DNA of 64,000 nucleotides, from assembly GCA_030658975.1 (NCBI GenBank), contig JAUSBL010000011.1, positions 1 to 64,000 of the forward strand. The letters run 5' to 3'. The stretch's first letter is position 1; each line of letters opens with the position of its first letter. This document shows, in pieces, positions 17,352 to 25,683 of this stretch. The notes below the pieces were generated by a model that saw nothing but the letters and a program-made list of their open reading frames with translations, did no database searches and was not told the DNA's origin. Position numbers and translations under genes: made by a program. This DNA is from Candidatus Latescibacterota bacterium (lineage in GTDB: Bacteria > Krumholzibacteriota > Krumholzibacteriia > LZORAL124-64-63).

Positions 17352-17388
17352 CGCCGGCCGGTGAAGATACGATCTTCGCCGGCCGGCG
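17352..17388. terminator. Bidirectional terminator hairpin between convergent genes
   Basis: cgccggccggtgaaga (17352-17367) pairs with 17373-17388 with a single G-T position around loop tacga. It lies between the convergent stops at 17315 (plus) and 17410 (minus), and so ends both the OmpA operon and the ars operon. Confidence 0.75.
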
Positions 17389-17409
17389 CATCCGTTTCCG
17401 TCAGCGGGA

Positions 17410-19045
<1,636 letters not shown>

Positions 19046-19049
<4 letters not shown>

Positions 19050-19477
19050 GGCTTGGGATCCGGCGCGCCGTCGAGGTAGAGACGCGTCTCGCCGGCGACG
19101 TAGGCGGCGAACTGCAGGGGCCGGTCGTACAGTTCCCAGATCCGCGCCAGGTTCTTCCAGCGGACGATCTTGCCCGCCTCCCGCTCGACGACGATCACGG
19201 ACTGCTGCTCGAGCTGGAAGTCCTGCTCGAAATGCTCGTTGCCCTCGGACATGAAGTTCACGACCTGCAGGTCCAGGACCTTGTCCTCGAGCTGGGTGGC
19301 GAACGAATCGCGGACCGTCGCGATGGTCATGTCCTCGAGCATGAGACAGGTCTTGCAACGGAAGTCGCCGTGGAGGTAGTAGACCACGACGTCAGGCGTC
19401 GTCTGGACGTCGGGCGCCGGCTGGGCGACGGCCGCCGCTGCGGCTAACGTCAGCAGGATCGCGGTGCAGAGTCGCAT
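19046..19477 (-). CDS. Exported thioredoxin-like protein, ArsF-like
   Basis: 143 residues from ATG 19477 (AGGAGATG upstream). A signal peptide (LCTAILLTLAAAAAVAQ) is followed by VVYYLHGDFRCKTCLMLEDM, a thioredoxin-fold CxxC, and then DKVLDLQVVNFMSEGNEHFE and QSVIVVEREAGKIVRWKNL. This arrangement matches the family annotated in ars operons as ArsF-like (nitrophenyl compound nitroreductase subunit family). The role is probably a periplasmic thiol-redox step fed by the CcdA-like protein encoded 11 nt upstream. It overlaps arsC by four bases. The functional name is from family memory and context, not from a catalytic signature. Confidence 0.75.
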
Positions 19478-19488
19478 CGTGACATCTC

Positions 19489-20205
19489 CTAGTGCGAGGT
19501 GAAGATGAGATAGAACCCGCCGAGGATCACCAGACCCCCGCAGACCTTCTTGAGGATGCCGCCGGCCCGCGATCCCGCGTTCCAGTCCAGGGTCCGCTGC
19601 ACCCAGGCGGTGCTCGTGCCGGCGATGACGATCAGCAGGCAGTGGCCCACGCCGTAAGCCGCGAGCAGGGCCGCCCCGAAGACGGCCTGCGTGGAGGAGA
19701 CCTTGAAGGTCACCGCCAGCATGGGCGCCATGAAGGCGAAGGTGCAGGGCCCCAGCGCCACGCCGAAGACCAGCCCCAGCAGCAGCGCCGCCCAGGCGCC
19801 CTTGCGCCGCAGGCCGATCGCGCCCGGGCCCGAGAGGTTCAGCGGGATCACGCCCAGCAGGATCAGGCCCACGACCAGGAAGATCCCGGCGACCAGCAGG
19901 TTGCCCAGCCCGCCGATGTCGCCCAGCATGCGCCCGGCCGCGGCGGTGATCGCGCCGATGAGCGCGATGGTCACCAGGATGCCCGACGCGAACAGCGTGG
20001 ACAGCCACAGGGCCCGGCGCTGGGTCAGGGGCGCTCGCTGATCATCGGACTGCTGGCCCTGGATGAAGCCCACGATCAGCGGGATGCTCGCCAGGTGGCA
20101 GGGGCTCAGCAGGATGCTCAGCACGCCCCACAGGAAGGCGGCGCCCAGGGCGATGGGCGGAGAGCCGGAAACCGCGGCGGTGAGCGAGGCGAACAGCGAT
20201 TCCAA
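19489..20205 (-). CDS. CcdA/DsbD-like transmembrane thiol-electron transporter
   Basis: 238 residues, about six membrane spans. The start is TTG at 20205, supported by GGGAGG 7 nt upstream. Conserved cysteines occur in symmetric positions: LLSPCHLASIPLIVGF in TM1 and ALGPCTFAFMAPML in the second half, as in CcdA, which passes reducing equivalents from cytoplasmic thioredoxin to the periplasm. It sits among three thioredoxin-like genes in the ars operon. The simplest reading is a transmembrane electron route from cytoplasmic thiols to the exported ArsF-like thioredoxin. Confidence 0.88.
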   Translation of the reverse strand: MESLFASLTAAVSGSPPIALGAAFLWGVLSILLSPCHLASIPLIVGFIQGQQSDDQRAPLTQRRALWLSTLFASGILVTIALIGAITAAAGRMLGDIGGLGNLLVAGIFLVVGLILLGVIPLNLSGPGAIGLRRKGAWAALLLGLVFGVALGPCTFAFMAPMLAVTFKVSSTQAVFGAALLAAYGVGHCLLIVIAGTSTAWVQRTLDWNAGSRAGGILKKVCGGLVILGGFYLIFTSH

Positions 20206-20220
20206 CGACGGACCTCCCGG

Positions 20221-20646
20221 TCAGCTGCCCTTCGGTGTGACTCCGAGTTCCTGCCACTTGGCCAGGATCTCCTCCTTGGCGTAGAAACCCTCGTGGCGGA
20301 AGAGCTCGCGGCCGTCGGCCGCGTAGAAGATCTGCGTGGGGATGAGGTCGATGTTGTACTTCGCGGCCTCTTCCTTGTTCTTCCAGACGTCGATGAAGAC
20401 GACCTCGAAGCTGCCGGCCTGCTCGACGCGCAGCTCCTCGAGGATGGGCGCCATCATCTTGCAGGGGACGCATTTGTCGGCGCCGAGATCGAGCAGCCGC
20501 GGCAGAGTGGTCGCGGCCGCCGCCCCGGAGGCCGCACCGCCGCCCCGCGCGGCCGGGCGCATCAGGTAGAAGCCCGCGGCCGCCACGATCACGGCAACGA
20601 TGATCAGGACGCGGCTCAGCGCCGCGCGCGACGGTTTGTTGTCCAT
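20221..20646 (-). CDS. Membrane-anchored thioredoxin
   Basis: 141 residues. Residues 12-29 (RVLIIVAVIVAAAGFYLM) form a signal anchor. After an Ala/Gly-rich linker, a thioredoxin domain carries the active site ADKCVPCKMMAP and the cis-Pro segment DLIPTQIFYAADG. It is predicted to face the periplasm and to exchange disulfides with the CcdA-like protein encoded 15 nt downstream. The ATG is preceded by GGAGGCGTGAG, within the end of the preceding gene (1-nt gap). Confidence 0.92.
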   Translation of the reverse strand: MDNKPSRAALSRVLIIVAVIVAAAGFYLMRPAARGGGAASGAAAATTLPRLLDLGADKCVPCKMMAPILEELRVEQAGSFEVVFIDVWKNKEEAAKYNIDLIPTQIFYAADGRELFRHEGFYAKEEILAKWQELGVTPKGS

Positions 20647-20647
20647 C

Positions 20648-20890
20648 TCACGCCTCCCCTGCGATCAGCTTCTTGATCTCATCCAGCGACGGCACCTTGC
20701 CCGCGACCTTCACCTGTCCGTCGACGACCAGCGCCGGAGTCATCATCACGCCGAACTTCATGATGTCGACCACGGCGGTCACCTTGCGGATCTCGCAGTC
20801 GAGCGAAAGTTCCGCCGCGGCGCGGCGCGTTTCCTCTTCGAGCTTGTGGCACTTGGGGCAACCGGTGCCCAGGATGGCGATGTCCTTCAT
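20648..20890 (-). CDS. Small cytoplasmic thioredoxin-like protein (MTH895/TM0996 type)
   Basis: 80 residues with the active site GTGCPKCHKLEEE and a C-terminal half VMMTPALVVDGQVKVAGKVP, which is the compact redox-active disulfide protein/glutaredoxin-like family. It has no signal sequence, so it is cytoplasmic. It is in the ars operon directly after the permease gene (9 nt), with AGGAGG before its ATG. It may serve as the reductant of ArsC or supply electrons to the CcdA-like protein. Such proteins commonly accompany ArsP-type permeases. Confidence 0.9.
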   Translation of the reverse strand: MKDIAILGTGCPKCHKLEEETRRAAAELSLDCEIRKVTAVVDIMKFGVMMTPALVVDGQVKVAGKVPSLDEIKKLIAGEA

Positions 20891-20899
20891 GCGGACCTC

Positions 20900-22195
20900 C
20901 TAGCTGAACAACCAACCGTAAAGTGTGCCGGTCACGGTCGACAGGACCACGACCAGCGCCAGGAAGACGATCGTGCGGCGCATCCCCATGATCGTGCGCA
21001 GCACCAGGATGCTGGGCAGCGACAGGGCGGGCCCCGCCAGCAGCAGCGACAGGGCGGGCCCCTGGCCCATCCCCGAGCCCAGCAGGCCCTGCAGGATGGG
21101 GATCTCGGTGAGCGTCGCGAAGTACATCAGTGCGCCCGAGAAGGAGGCGAAGAAGTTGGCGACGAGCGAGTTGCCACCAACCGCGGCGGCGATCCAGTTC
21201 GAGGGCACCAGCCCCTCCTGGCCGGGCCTGCCGAGCAGCAGGCCGGAGATGAACACGCCGCCGAGCAGCAGCGGCAGGATCTGCTTCGCGAAGGACCAGC
21301 TGGCGGCGAACCAGTCGCGCAGCTCGCCCGGCCGGCTCGCCACGGCCCAGGCGAAGGCCAGGGTGCCGACGGTGAACGGCAGCACCGGATCATCGCGCCA
21401 CAGCAGCGCCGCGAGCGCCACGGCCGCGGCCACCGCGAACGTCTTCCACCAGGCCAGGCCGTACCAGGCCACGAGCGCCGCGCCGAGAGCGGCGGCCGCC
21501 GCGGCGGTGAGCCACCACTTCACGGCGTGCACGGCGCCGAAGAAACCGCCGGCCGCGCCGCTCCAGTTGGCGAAGATCAGGACCGCGACCATCGCCGCGA
21601 AGGTCAGGGCCGTGCGGTGCAGGGGGCGCCCGCCCTGGTCGTCGGGCGACGGAGCGGCCGCCAGCGCGGTCTCGCGCGCGTCCTTGCGGAAGATGGCGTG
21701 CATCAGCAGGCCGATCACCACGCTGAACACGATCGCGCCCACGGCCCGCGCCACGCCGATCTTCAGGCCGAGCACGCTCGCGGTCAGGATGATCGCCAGG
21801 GCGTTGATCGCCGGCCCGGAGTACAGGAAGGCGGTCGCGGGGCCGATCCCCGCGCCCAGGCCGTAGATGCCGGCGAACAGCGGCAGCACCGTGCAGGAGC
21901 AGACCGCCAGCACCGTGCCCGAGGTCGCGGCCACGCCGTAGGCCAGGGCCTTGGGCGCGCCGGCGCCCAGGTACTTCATGACCGACGACTGGTTCACGAA
22001 GACCGAGATGCCGCCGGCGATGAAGAAGGCCGGCACCAGGCAGAGCAGCACGTGCTCGCGGGCGTACCAGCGCACCAGGGACAGGGCCTCGGTGACGGCG
22101 CCGTCGAAGCGGGGCGCCCCGACGGGCAGGTGGTACAGACCGGCGAACACGACGACGACCAGGCCGAGGACTTTGCCTTCACGACGCCAATCCAT
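20900..22195 (-). CDS. Permease of the ArsP/DUF318 family
   Basis: 431 residues with about ten membrane spans in two halves. The first half has the family motif SGTVLAVCSCTVLPLFAGIY followed by YSGPAINALAIILTA; the second half has LTEIPILQGLLGSGMGQGPAL. The CSC triplet is typical of this permease family, members of which export trivalent organoarsenicals or other soft metals. The gene follows arsR after 4 nt, with GAGGTG inside the end of arsR, and precedes the CPKC thioredoxin, as in many ars operons. The substrate here could be methylarsenite or another thiophilic species; the sequence does not decide. Confidence 0.9.
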   Translation of the reverse strand: MDWRREGKVLGLVVVVFAGLYHLPVGAPRFDGAVTEALSLVRWYAREHVLLCLVPAFFIAGGISVFVNQSSVMKYLGAGAPKALAYGVAATSGTVLAVCSCTVLPLFAGIYGLGAGIGPATAFLYSGPAINALAIILTASVLGLKIGVARAVGAIVFSVVIGLLMHAIFRKDARETALAAAPSPDDQGGRPLHRTALTFAAMVAVLIFANWSGAAGGFFGAVHAVKWWLTAAAAAALGAALVAWYGLAWWKTFAVAAAVALAALLWRDDPVLPFTVGTLAFAWAVASRPGELRDWFAASWSFAKQILPLLLGGVFISGLLLGRPGQEGLVPSNWIAAAVGGNSLVANFFASFSGALMYFATLTEIPILQGLLGSGMGQGPALSLLLAGPALSLPSILVLRTIMGMRRTIVFLALVVVLSTVTGTLYGWLFS

Positions 22196-22199
22196 CAGT

Positions 22200-22520
22200 T
22201 CACCTCGCCAGTTCGACAGCCTGCGTGGCCGAGGTCTGCATCACCGATTCGACGCAGGCGAAGAAGTTCAGCACGCAGGGGCAGCGCAGGGAGTAGAAGA
22301 CCTGGTTGCCGCGCTTCTCGTCCTTCACGATGCCCGCCTCGCGCAGCACCGCGAGGTGCTTCGAGACCGTCGACATGTCGGCCCCGACCAGTTCCTGCAG
22401 CTCGCAGACGCAGCGCTCCCCGCGCGACAGCTCGTCGACGAGGAACAGGCGGGTGCCGTGGCCCATGGCCTTGATGATGCGGGCGCGGGAGTCGTACTTC
22501 TGGCGGGTGCTGTCGTCCAT
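22200..22520 (-). CDS. arsR: ArsR-family metalloregulator
   Basis: 106 residues, winged helix-turn-helix. The metal/arsenite site is ERCVCELQEL (CxC in alpha-3), followed by the recognition helix MSTVSKHLAVLREAGIV and wing KRGNQVFYSLR. Additional cysteines (RCPCVLNFFACVES) near the C-terminus could also bind As(III). It represses its operon until arsenite binds. It starts at ATG 22520 behind AGGAGGCCGCC and is the first gene of the operon. A perfect palindrome covers its promoter. Confidence 0.96.
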   Translation of the reverse strand: MDDSTRQKYDSRARIIKAMGHGTRLFLVDELSRGERCVCELQELVGADMSTVSKHLAVLREAGIVKDEKRGNQVFYSLRCPCVLNFFACVESVMQTSATQAVELAR

Positions 22521-22535
22521 GGCGGCCTCCTATCA

Positions 22536-22559
22536 TTGGCTAATTGGCAATTTAGCCAA
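22536..22559. promoter_or_regulatory. ArsR operator
   Basis: ttggctaa (22536-22543) and ttagccaa (22552-22559) are perfect inverted 8-bp arms with an 8-bp spacer. The site overlaps the -10 of the ars promoter, so bound ArsR would block RNA polymerase. Confidence 0.75.
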
Positions 22560-22577
22560 ATAGATAGGTGGAGTCAA
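22549..22577 (-). promoter_or_regulatory. Promoter of the ars operon
   Basis: On the minus strand -35 TTGACT (22577-22572), 17-bp spacer, -10 TAAATT (22554-22549), 29 nt before the arsR ATG. The -10 lies inside the palindromic operator. Confidence 0.75.
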
Positions 22578-22661
22578 GTTCCGGGATGGATTTTGGAATG
22601 AACGCCACTATCCGTATATATACGAATATTAATCCAATTCAGTCCATATAGCTAGTGATGG

Positions 22662-23144
22662 CTATTGGAACCCGAGACCAAGCGTCACCTTGGCTTCGGG
22701 CGAATCCGCCACTCCCAGCTTCAGCTCCAGGAAAACGTCCCCGCCGCCGCGGCGCGCTCGGGACATGCCGCCCAGGATGTTCAGACCGAGTTCGGTGTCC
22801 GTGTCGTCGCGGTAGCCGCGGGGCCCGTCGTCCCAGTCGTAGATGTTGATGCCGAGACCGCCGCCGATGTAGAAGCCCCAGCGGGACCGCGCACGCTGGT
22901 CGAAGCGGTAGACCAGCTCCGGGTTCAGGGCGATCAGGGTGCCGTGGTCGCCGAAGCCAACCTCCACATTGGGCAGGAAATACCCGTCGTTGAAGATCTC
23001 GCCGGCGTTCACGTGGGCGCCGACGTGGACCTGGTCGGGGTCGATGGTCAGGCCTCCGCGCAGGCCCCAGCTTGACTGGGCGCCGGCGGGGGTCGCTGCC
23101 AGCAACAGGGCGGCGGCGATCGTACCTTTGAAGTTCCCGGTCAT
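22662..23144 (-). CDS. Small outer-membrane beta-barrel protein
   Basis: 160 residues with a signal peptide (MTGNFKGTIAAALLLAATPA) and eight or so short amphipathic strands: SSWGLRGGLTI, VHVGAHVNAGEIF, FLPNVEVGFGDHG, NPELVYRFDQ, WGFYIGGGLGINI, TELGLNILGGM, DVFLELKLGVAD and KVTLGLGFQ. It ends in aromatic-Gln (GFQ). This is the OmpA-like/OprF-like eight-stranded barrel pattern. It is monocistronic, with the ars promoter region downstream and the MFS gene divergent. Its role is unknown. Confidence 0.8.
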   Translation of the reverse strand: MTGNFKGTIAAALLLAATPAGAQSSWGLRGGLTIDPDQVHVGAHVNAGEIFNDGYFLPNVEVGFGDHGTLIALNPELVYRFDQRARSRWGFYIGGGLGINIYDWDDGPRGYRDDTDTELGLNILGGMSRARRGGGDVFLELKLGVADSPEAKVTLGLGFQ

Positions 23145-23160
23145 GGCGAGGGGCTCCCTT

Positions 23161-23169
23161 TGCTATACT
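23161..23169 (+). promoter_or_regulatory. Extended -10 promoter for the MFS gene
   Basis: TGCTATACT gives a TGn motif joined to -10 TATACT (23164-23169), about 105 nt upstream of the ATG at 23276. No good -35 is visible, as expected for an extended -10 promoter. Confidence 0.4.
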
Positions 23170-23275
23170 GTCCATTCTGCCGTACGTCCCCGACAAGCTA
23201 ACCACGGCGGCGGCAGGCCACCAACGGAGCCGCACCCGCGCGCGGCTGCACAGTCCGGCCCGAAAGGACCGCCCC

Positions 23276-24784
23276 ATGTCCAACACGCCGATCGCCGACG
23301 CGCTGGCCGACCGCCGCCTGCTGCTGGGATTCACCAAGGGCTTCTGGCTGCTCAACGTCATCGAGATGTTCGAGCGCCTCTCCTACTACCTGGTGCGCTC
23401 GGTGGTGGCGATCTACATCATGCAGGCCGACGACCCCCACGGCCTGCACTTCACGGCCGCCGACAAGGGCACCATCTACGCCCTGTGGTTCGCCTTCCAG
23501 TCGATCCTGCCGACCTTCACCGGCGGCTTCGCCGACCGCTACGGCTACAAGCGCAGCCTGTTCCTGGCGATCACGGGCAACGTGCTGGGCTACTGCCTGA
23601 TGGCGACGCAGCGCAGCTTCCTGGGCTTCACCTTCGGCATCGTGGTGCTGGCCACCGGCACGGCTTTCTTCAAGCCGGCGCTGCAGGGCAGCCTGGCGCA
23701 GAACCTCGACCGCAAGAGCTCCTCGCTGGGCTGGGGCATCTTCTACTGGGTGGTGAACGTGGGCGCGGCCATCGCGCCGATGCTCGCCAACTTCATCCGG
23801 CACGACTACTCGTGGCAGGCGCTGTTCTTCACCGCGGCGGCGATCATGTCGCTGAACTACCTGATGCTGTTCACCTTCAAGGACTTCGCCAGCGGCTCCG
23901 ACAAGACGGCGAACCCGGGCCAGGTGCTCACGCGCACGCTGCGTACGCTCGGCGACTGGCGCCTGGCGACGTGGCTGCTGATCATGAGCTGCTTCTGGCT
24001 GATGATGTACACGCTCTGGGACCTGCACCCGAACTTCCTGACCGATTGGAACGACTCCGGCGGCACCGCCCGCTTCTTCCTGGGTTCGTCCTTCTTCCCC
24101 GACAGCTGGGCCATCCAGACCGACCGCGGCTGGCAGGTGCCGCAGGAGATCCTGCTGAATCTGAACGCGCTGCTGATCGTGCTGCTGATGATCCCGGTCT
24201 CGTGGCTGGTGCGCAAGATGCGCACGCTGGAGTCGATGGTCCTGGGCATGGGGATGGCGACCGCCGGCGTCCTGGTCGCGGGCCTGACCAACCTGGGCTG
24301 GGTGTTCCTGCTGGGCGTCGCCGGCTTCTCCTTCGGCGAGATGCTGACCGGTCCCAAGAAGAACGAGTACCTGGCGCTGATCGCGCCGGCGGACAAGAAG
24401 GGCCTCTACCTGGGGTTCGTGAACATCCCGGTGGGTGTCGGCGGGCTGATCGGCTCGAAGCTGCAGGGCTTCTTCTACGGGAACTTCGGCGAGAAGGCGG
24501 TGCTGGCGCAGAAGTACCTGGCGGAAAACTTCGGCGGGGGACGGACGTGGGACGGCAAGCTCGGCACGCTCGACGCGGCGGCCGGGGTCGAGCGCACCGG
24601 GGCTTTCGTGCGGCTGCAGGAGCTCACCGGGCTGGACCCCGCGGCGGCGACGGATCTGCTGTGGCGCACCTACGATCCGCAGTTCAAGGTGTGGTTGCCG
24701 TTCGCGGGGATCGGGGTGGCGGCGATCGTGGCGCTGGTGTTCTTTGCGCGGGCGGCGCGGAAGTGGCGGGATATGGATGCCTGA
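23276..24784 (+). CDS. Major facilitator superfamily transporter, POT/peptide-transporter-like
   Basis: 502 residues, about 12 membrane spans. Typical features are LNVIEMFERLSYYLVRSVVAIYI in TM1, FADRYGYKRSLFLAITGN after TM2 (MFS loop motif), GTAFFKPALQGSLAQNLDRK and GWGIFYWVVNVGAAIAPMLAN. FKPALQ and the NxGA-type helix resemble POT/PTR oligopeptide:proton symporters. The start has AAAGGACC upstream. The last 86 bases of the gene are repeated at 28044-28129, beyond a 3.3-kb segment. This suggests its 3' end was the target of an insertion or the seed of a duplication. Confidence 0.88.
   Translation: MSNTPIADALADRRLLLGFTKGFWLLNVIEMFERLSYYLVRSVVAIYIMQADDPHGLHFTAADKGTIYALWFAFQSILPTFTGGFADRYGYKRSLFLAITGNVLGYCLMATQRSFLGFTFGIVVLATGTAFFKPALQGSLAQNLDRKSSSLGWGIFYWVVNVGAAIAPMLANFIRHDYSWQALFFTAAAIMSLNYLMLFTFKDFASGSDKTANPGQVLTRTLRTLGDWRLATWLLIMSCFWLMMYTLWDLHPNFLTDWNDSGGTARFFLGSSFFPDSWAIQTDRGWQVPQEILLNLNALLIVLLMIPVSWLVRKMRTLESMVLGMGMATAGVLVAGLTNLGWVFLLGVAGFSFGEMLTGPKKNEYLALIAPADKKGLYLGFVNIPVGVGGLIGSKLQGFFYGNFGEKAVLAQKYLAENFGGGRTWDGKLGTLDAAAGVERTGAFVRLQELTGLDPAAATDLLWRTYDPQFKVWLPFAGIGVAAIVALVFFARAARKWRDMDA
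24699..24784 (+). repeat. Left copy of an 86-bp direct repeat (MFS 3' end)
   Basis: 84 of 86 bases match 28044-28129 in the same orientation; the mismatches are at 24709 and 24765. The repeat ends exactly at the MFS stop codon. Together the two copies bracket the nucleotidyltransferase/TIR segment. Confidence 0.9.
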
Positions 24785-24901
24785 TGGGCGTACGAGCGGC
24801 GTCAATCGCCTGCATCGGGGTAGATCACGTGCTAATCTCGGCCATGGAATCCGCAACGCCATGATCCGAACTATCCGGTCATCCGTGACTGCTGGAGCGA
24901 G

Positions 24902-25126
24902 ATGAGAGACACGACACCACAGGCCGCGGCTCTTCAGATCTCGATCCTGCGGGGGCTGTCGGGGGAACAGCGCCTGATGACGGCCATCGAGATGAGCGAC
25001 CTGACACGGGAGCTTTGCCGGTCGCGGCTGCGGGGGCAGCATCCGGACTGTTCAGAGGCTGATCTGCGGCGCGAGTTCCTGTTCTGCGTCTACGGGATCA
25101 CGGATCTTCCCCGGACGCGGCCATGA
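24902..25126 (+). CDS. Small helical protein paired with a nucleotidyltransferase
   Basis: 74 residues, no signal peptide. The sequence LSGEQRLMTAIEMSDLTREL followed by RLRGQHPDCSEADLRREFLF and YGI matches the small helical proteins that often precede MNT/AbiEii-like nucleotidyltransferases in environmental bacteria. The next gene overlaps it by four bases (ATGA), so the two are translationally coupled. By analogy with toxin-antitoxin modules it may be the partner that restrains or positions the enzyme. That role is inference; the family has no established function that I know. Confidence 0.7.
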   Translation: MRDTTPQAAALQISILRGLSGEQRLMTAIEMSDLTRELCRSRLRGQHPDCSEADLRREFLFCVYGITDLPRTRP

Positions 25127-25683
25127 CCACTCATGACATTTTCCGGAGAGTGACGGCGGCCCTGGACGGCGCCGGCATCCCTTACATGCTGACCGGATCC
25201 TTCGCCAGTTCGTTCCATGGCTCTCCGCGCTCGACACAGGACATCGACATCGTCATCGCCCCGACCGCAGACCAGTTGCGCGGATTAGCGAAGATGTTTC
25301 CTGAATCCGAGTATTACCTCGATATCGGTGCCGCGCTCGAGGCTTTGGCTATGCAGTCGCAGTTCAACATCATCGATCTGGTGACCGGCTGGAAGATCGA
25401 CCTGATCATCCGCAGGGATCGCCCGTTCAGCCAGGAGGAATTCGCCCGCCGCCGGGAGGTCCGGATCGCGGACGTCCGCCTCTCCATTGCCACCGCGGAA
25501 GACGTGCTGATCGCCAAGCTGGAATGGTCGAAGCTCGGCGAGTCATCCCGGCAGATCGAGGACGCCGCCGGGATCCTCCGGATCCGCGGTGGAGAACTCG
25601 ATCTCGGGTATATCGAGGTGTGGGTGGAGCGCCTCGGGTTGGGATCGCAATGGGAGGCCGCACAACGGTGGGGCGATCATTGA
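25123..25683 (+). CDS. Nucleotidyltransferase-fold protein (AbiEii/MNT-like)
   Basis: 186 residues. The nucleotidyltransferase core is visible: IPYMLTGSFASSFHGSPRST (GS motif), QDIDIVIAP (metal-binding DxD), and later WKIDLIIRRDRPFS with the third Asp, then IATAEDVLIAKLEWSKLGES, which closes the domain. Family members transfer nucleotides to proteins or tRNA and often act as toxins or antitoxins (AbiEii, MNT). It overlaps both its small partner upstream (4 nt) and the TIR gene downstream (4 nt if that gene starts at TTG 25680), so the three genes form one translational unit. Confidence 0.88.
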   Translation: MTTHDIFRRVTAALDGAGIPYMLTGSFASSFHGSPRSTQDIDIVIAPTADQLRGLAKMFPESEYYLDIGAALEALAMQSQFNIIDLVTGWKIDLIIRRDRPFSQEEFARRREVRIADVRLSIATAEDVLIAKLEWSKLGESSRQIEDAAGILRIRGGELDLGYIEVWVERLGLGSQWEAAQRWGDH

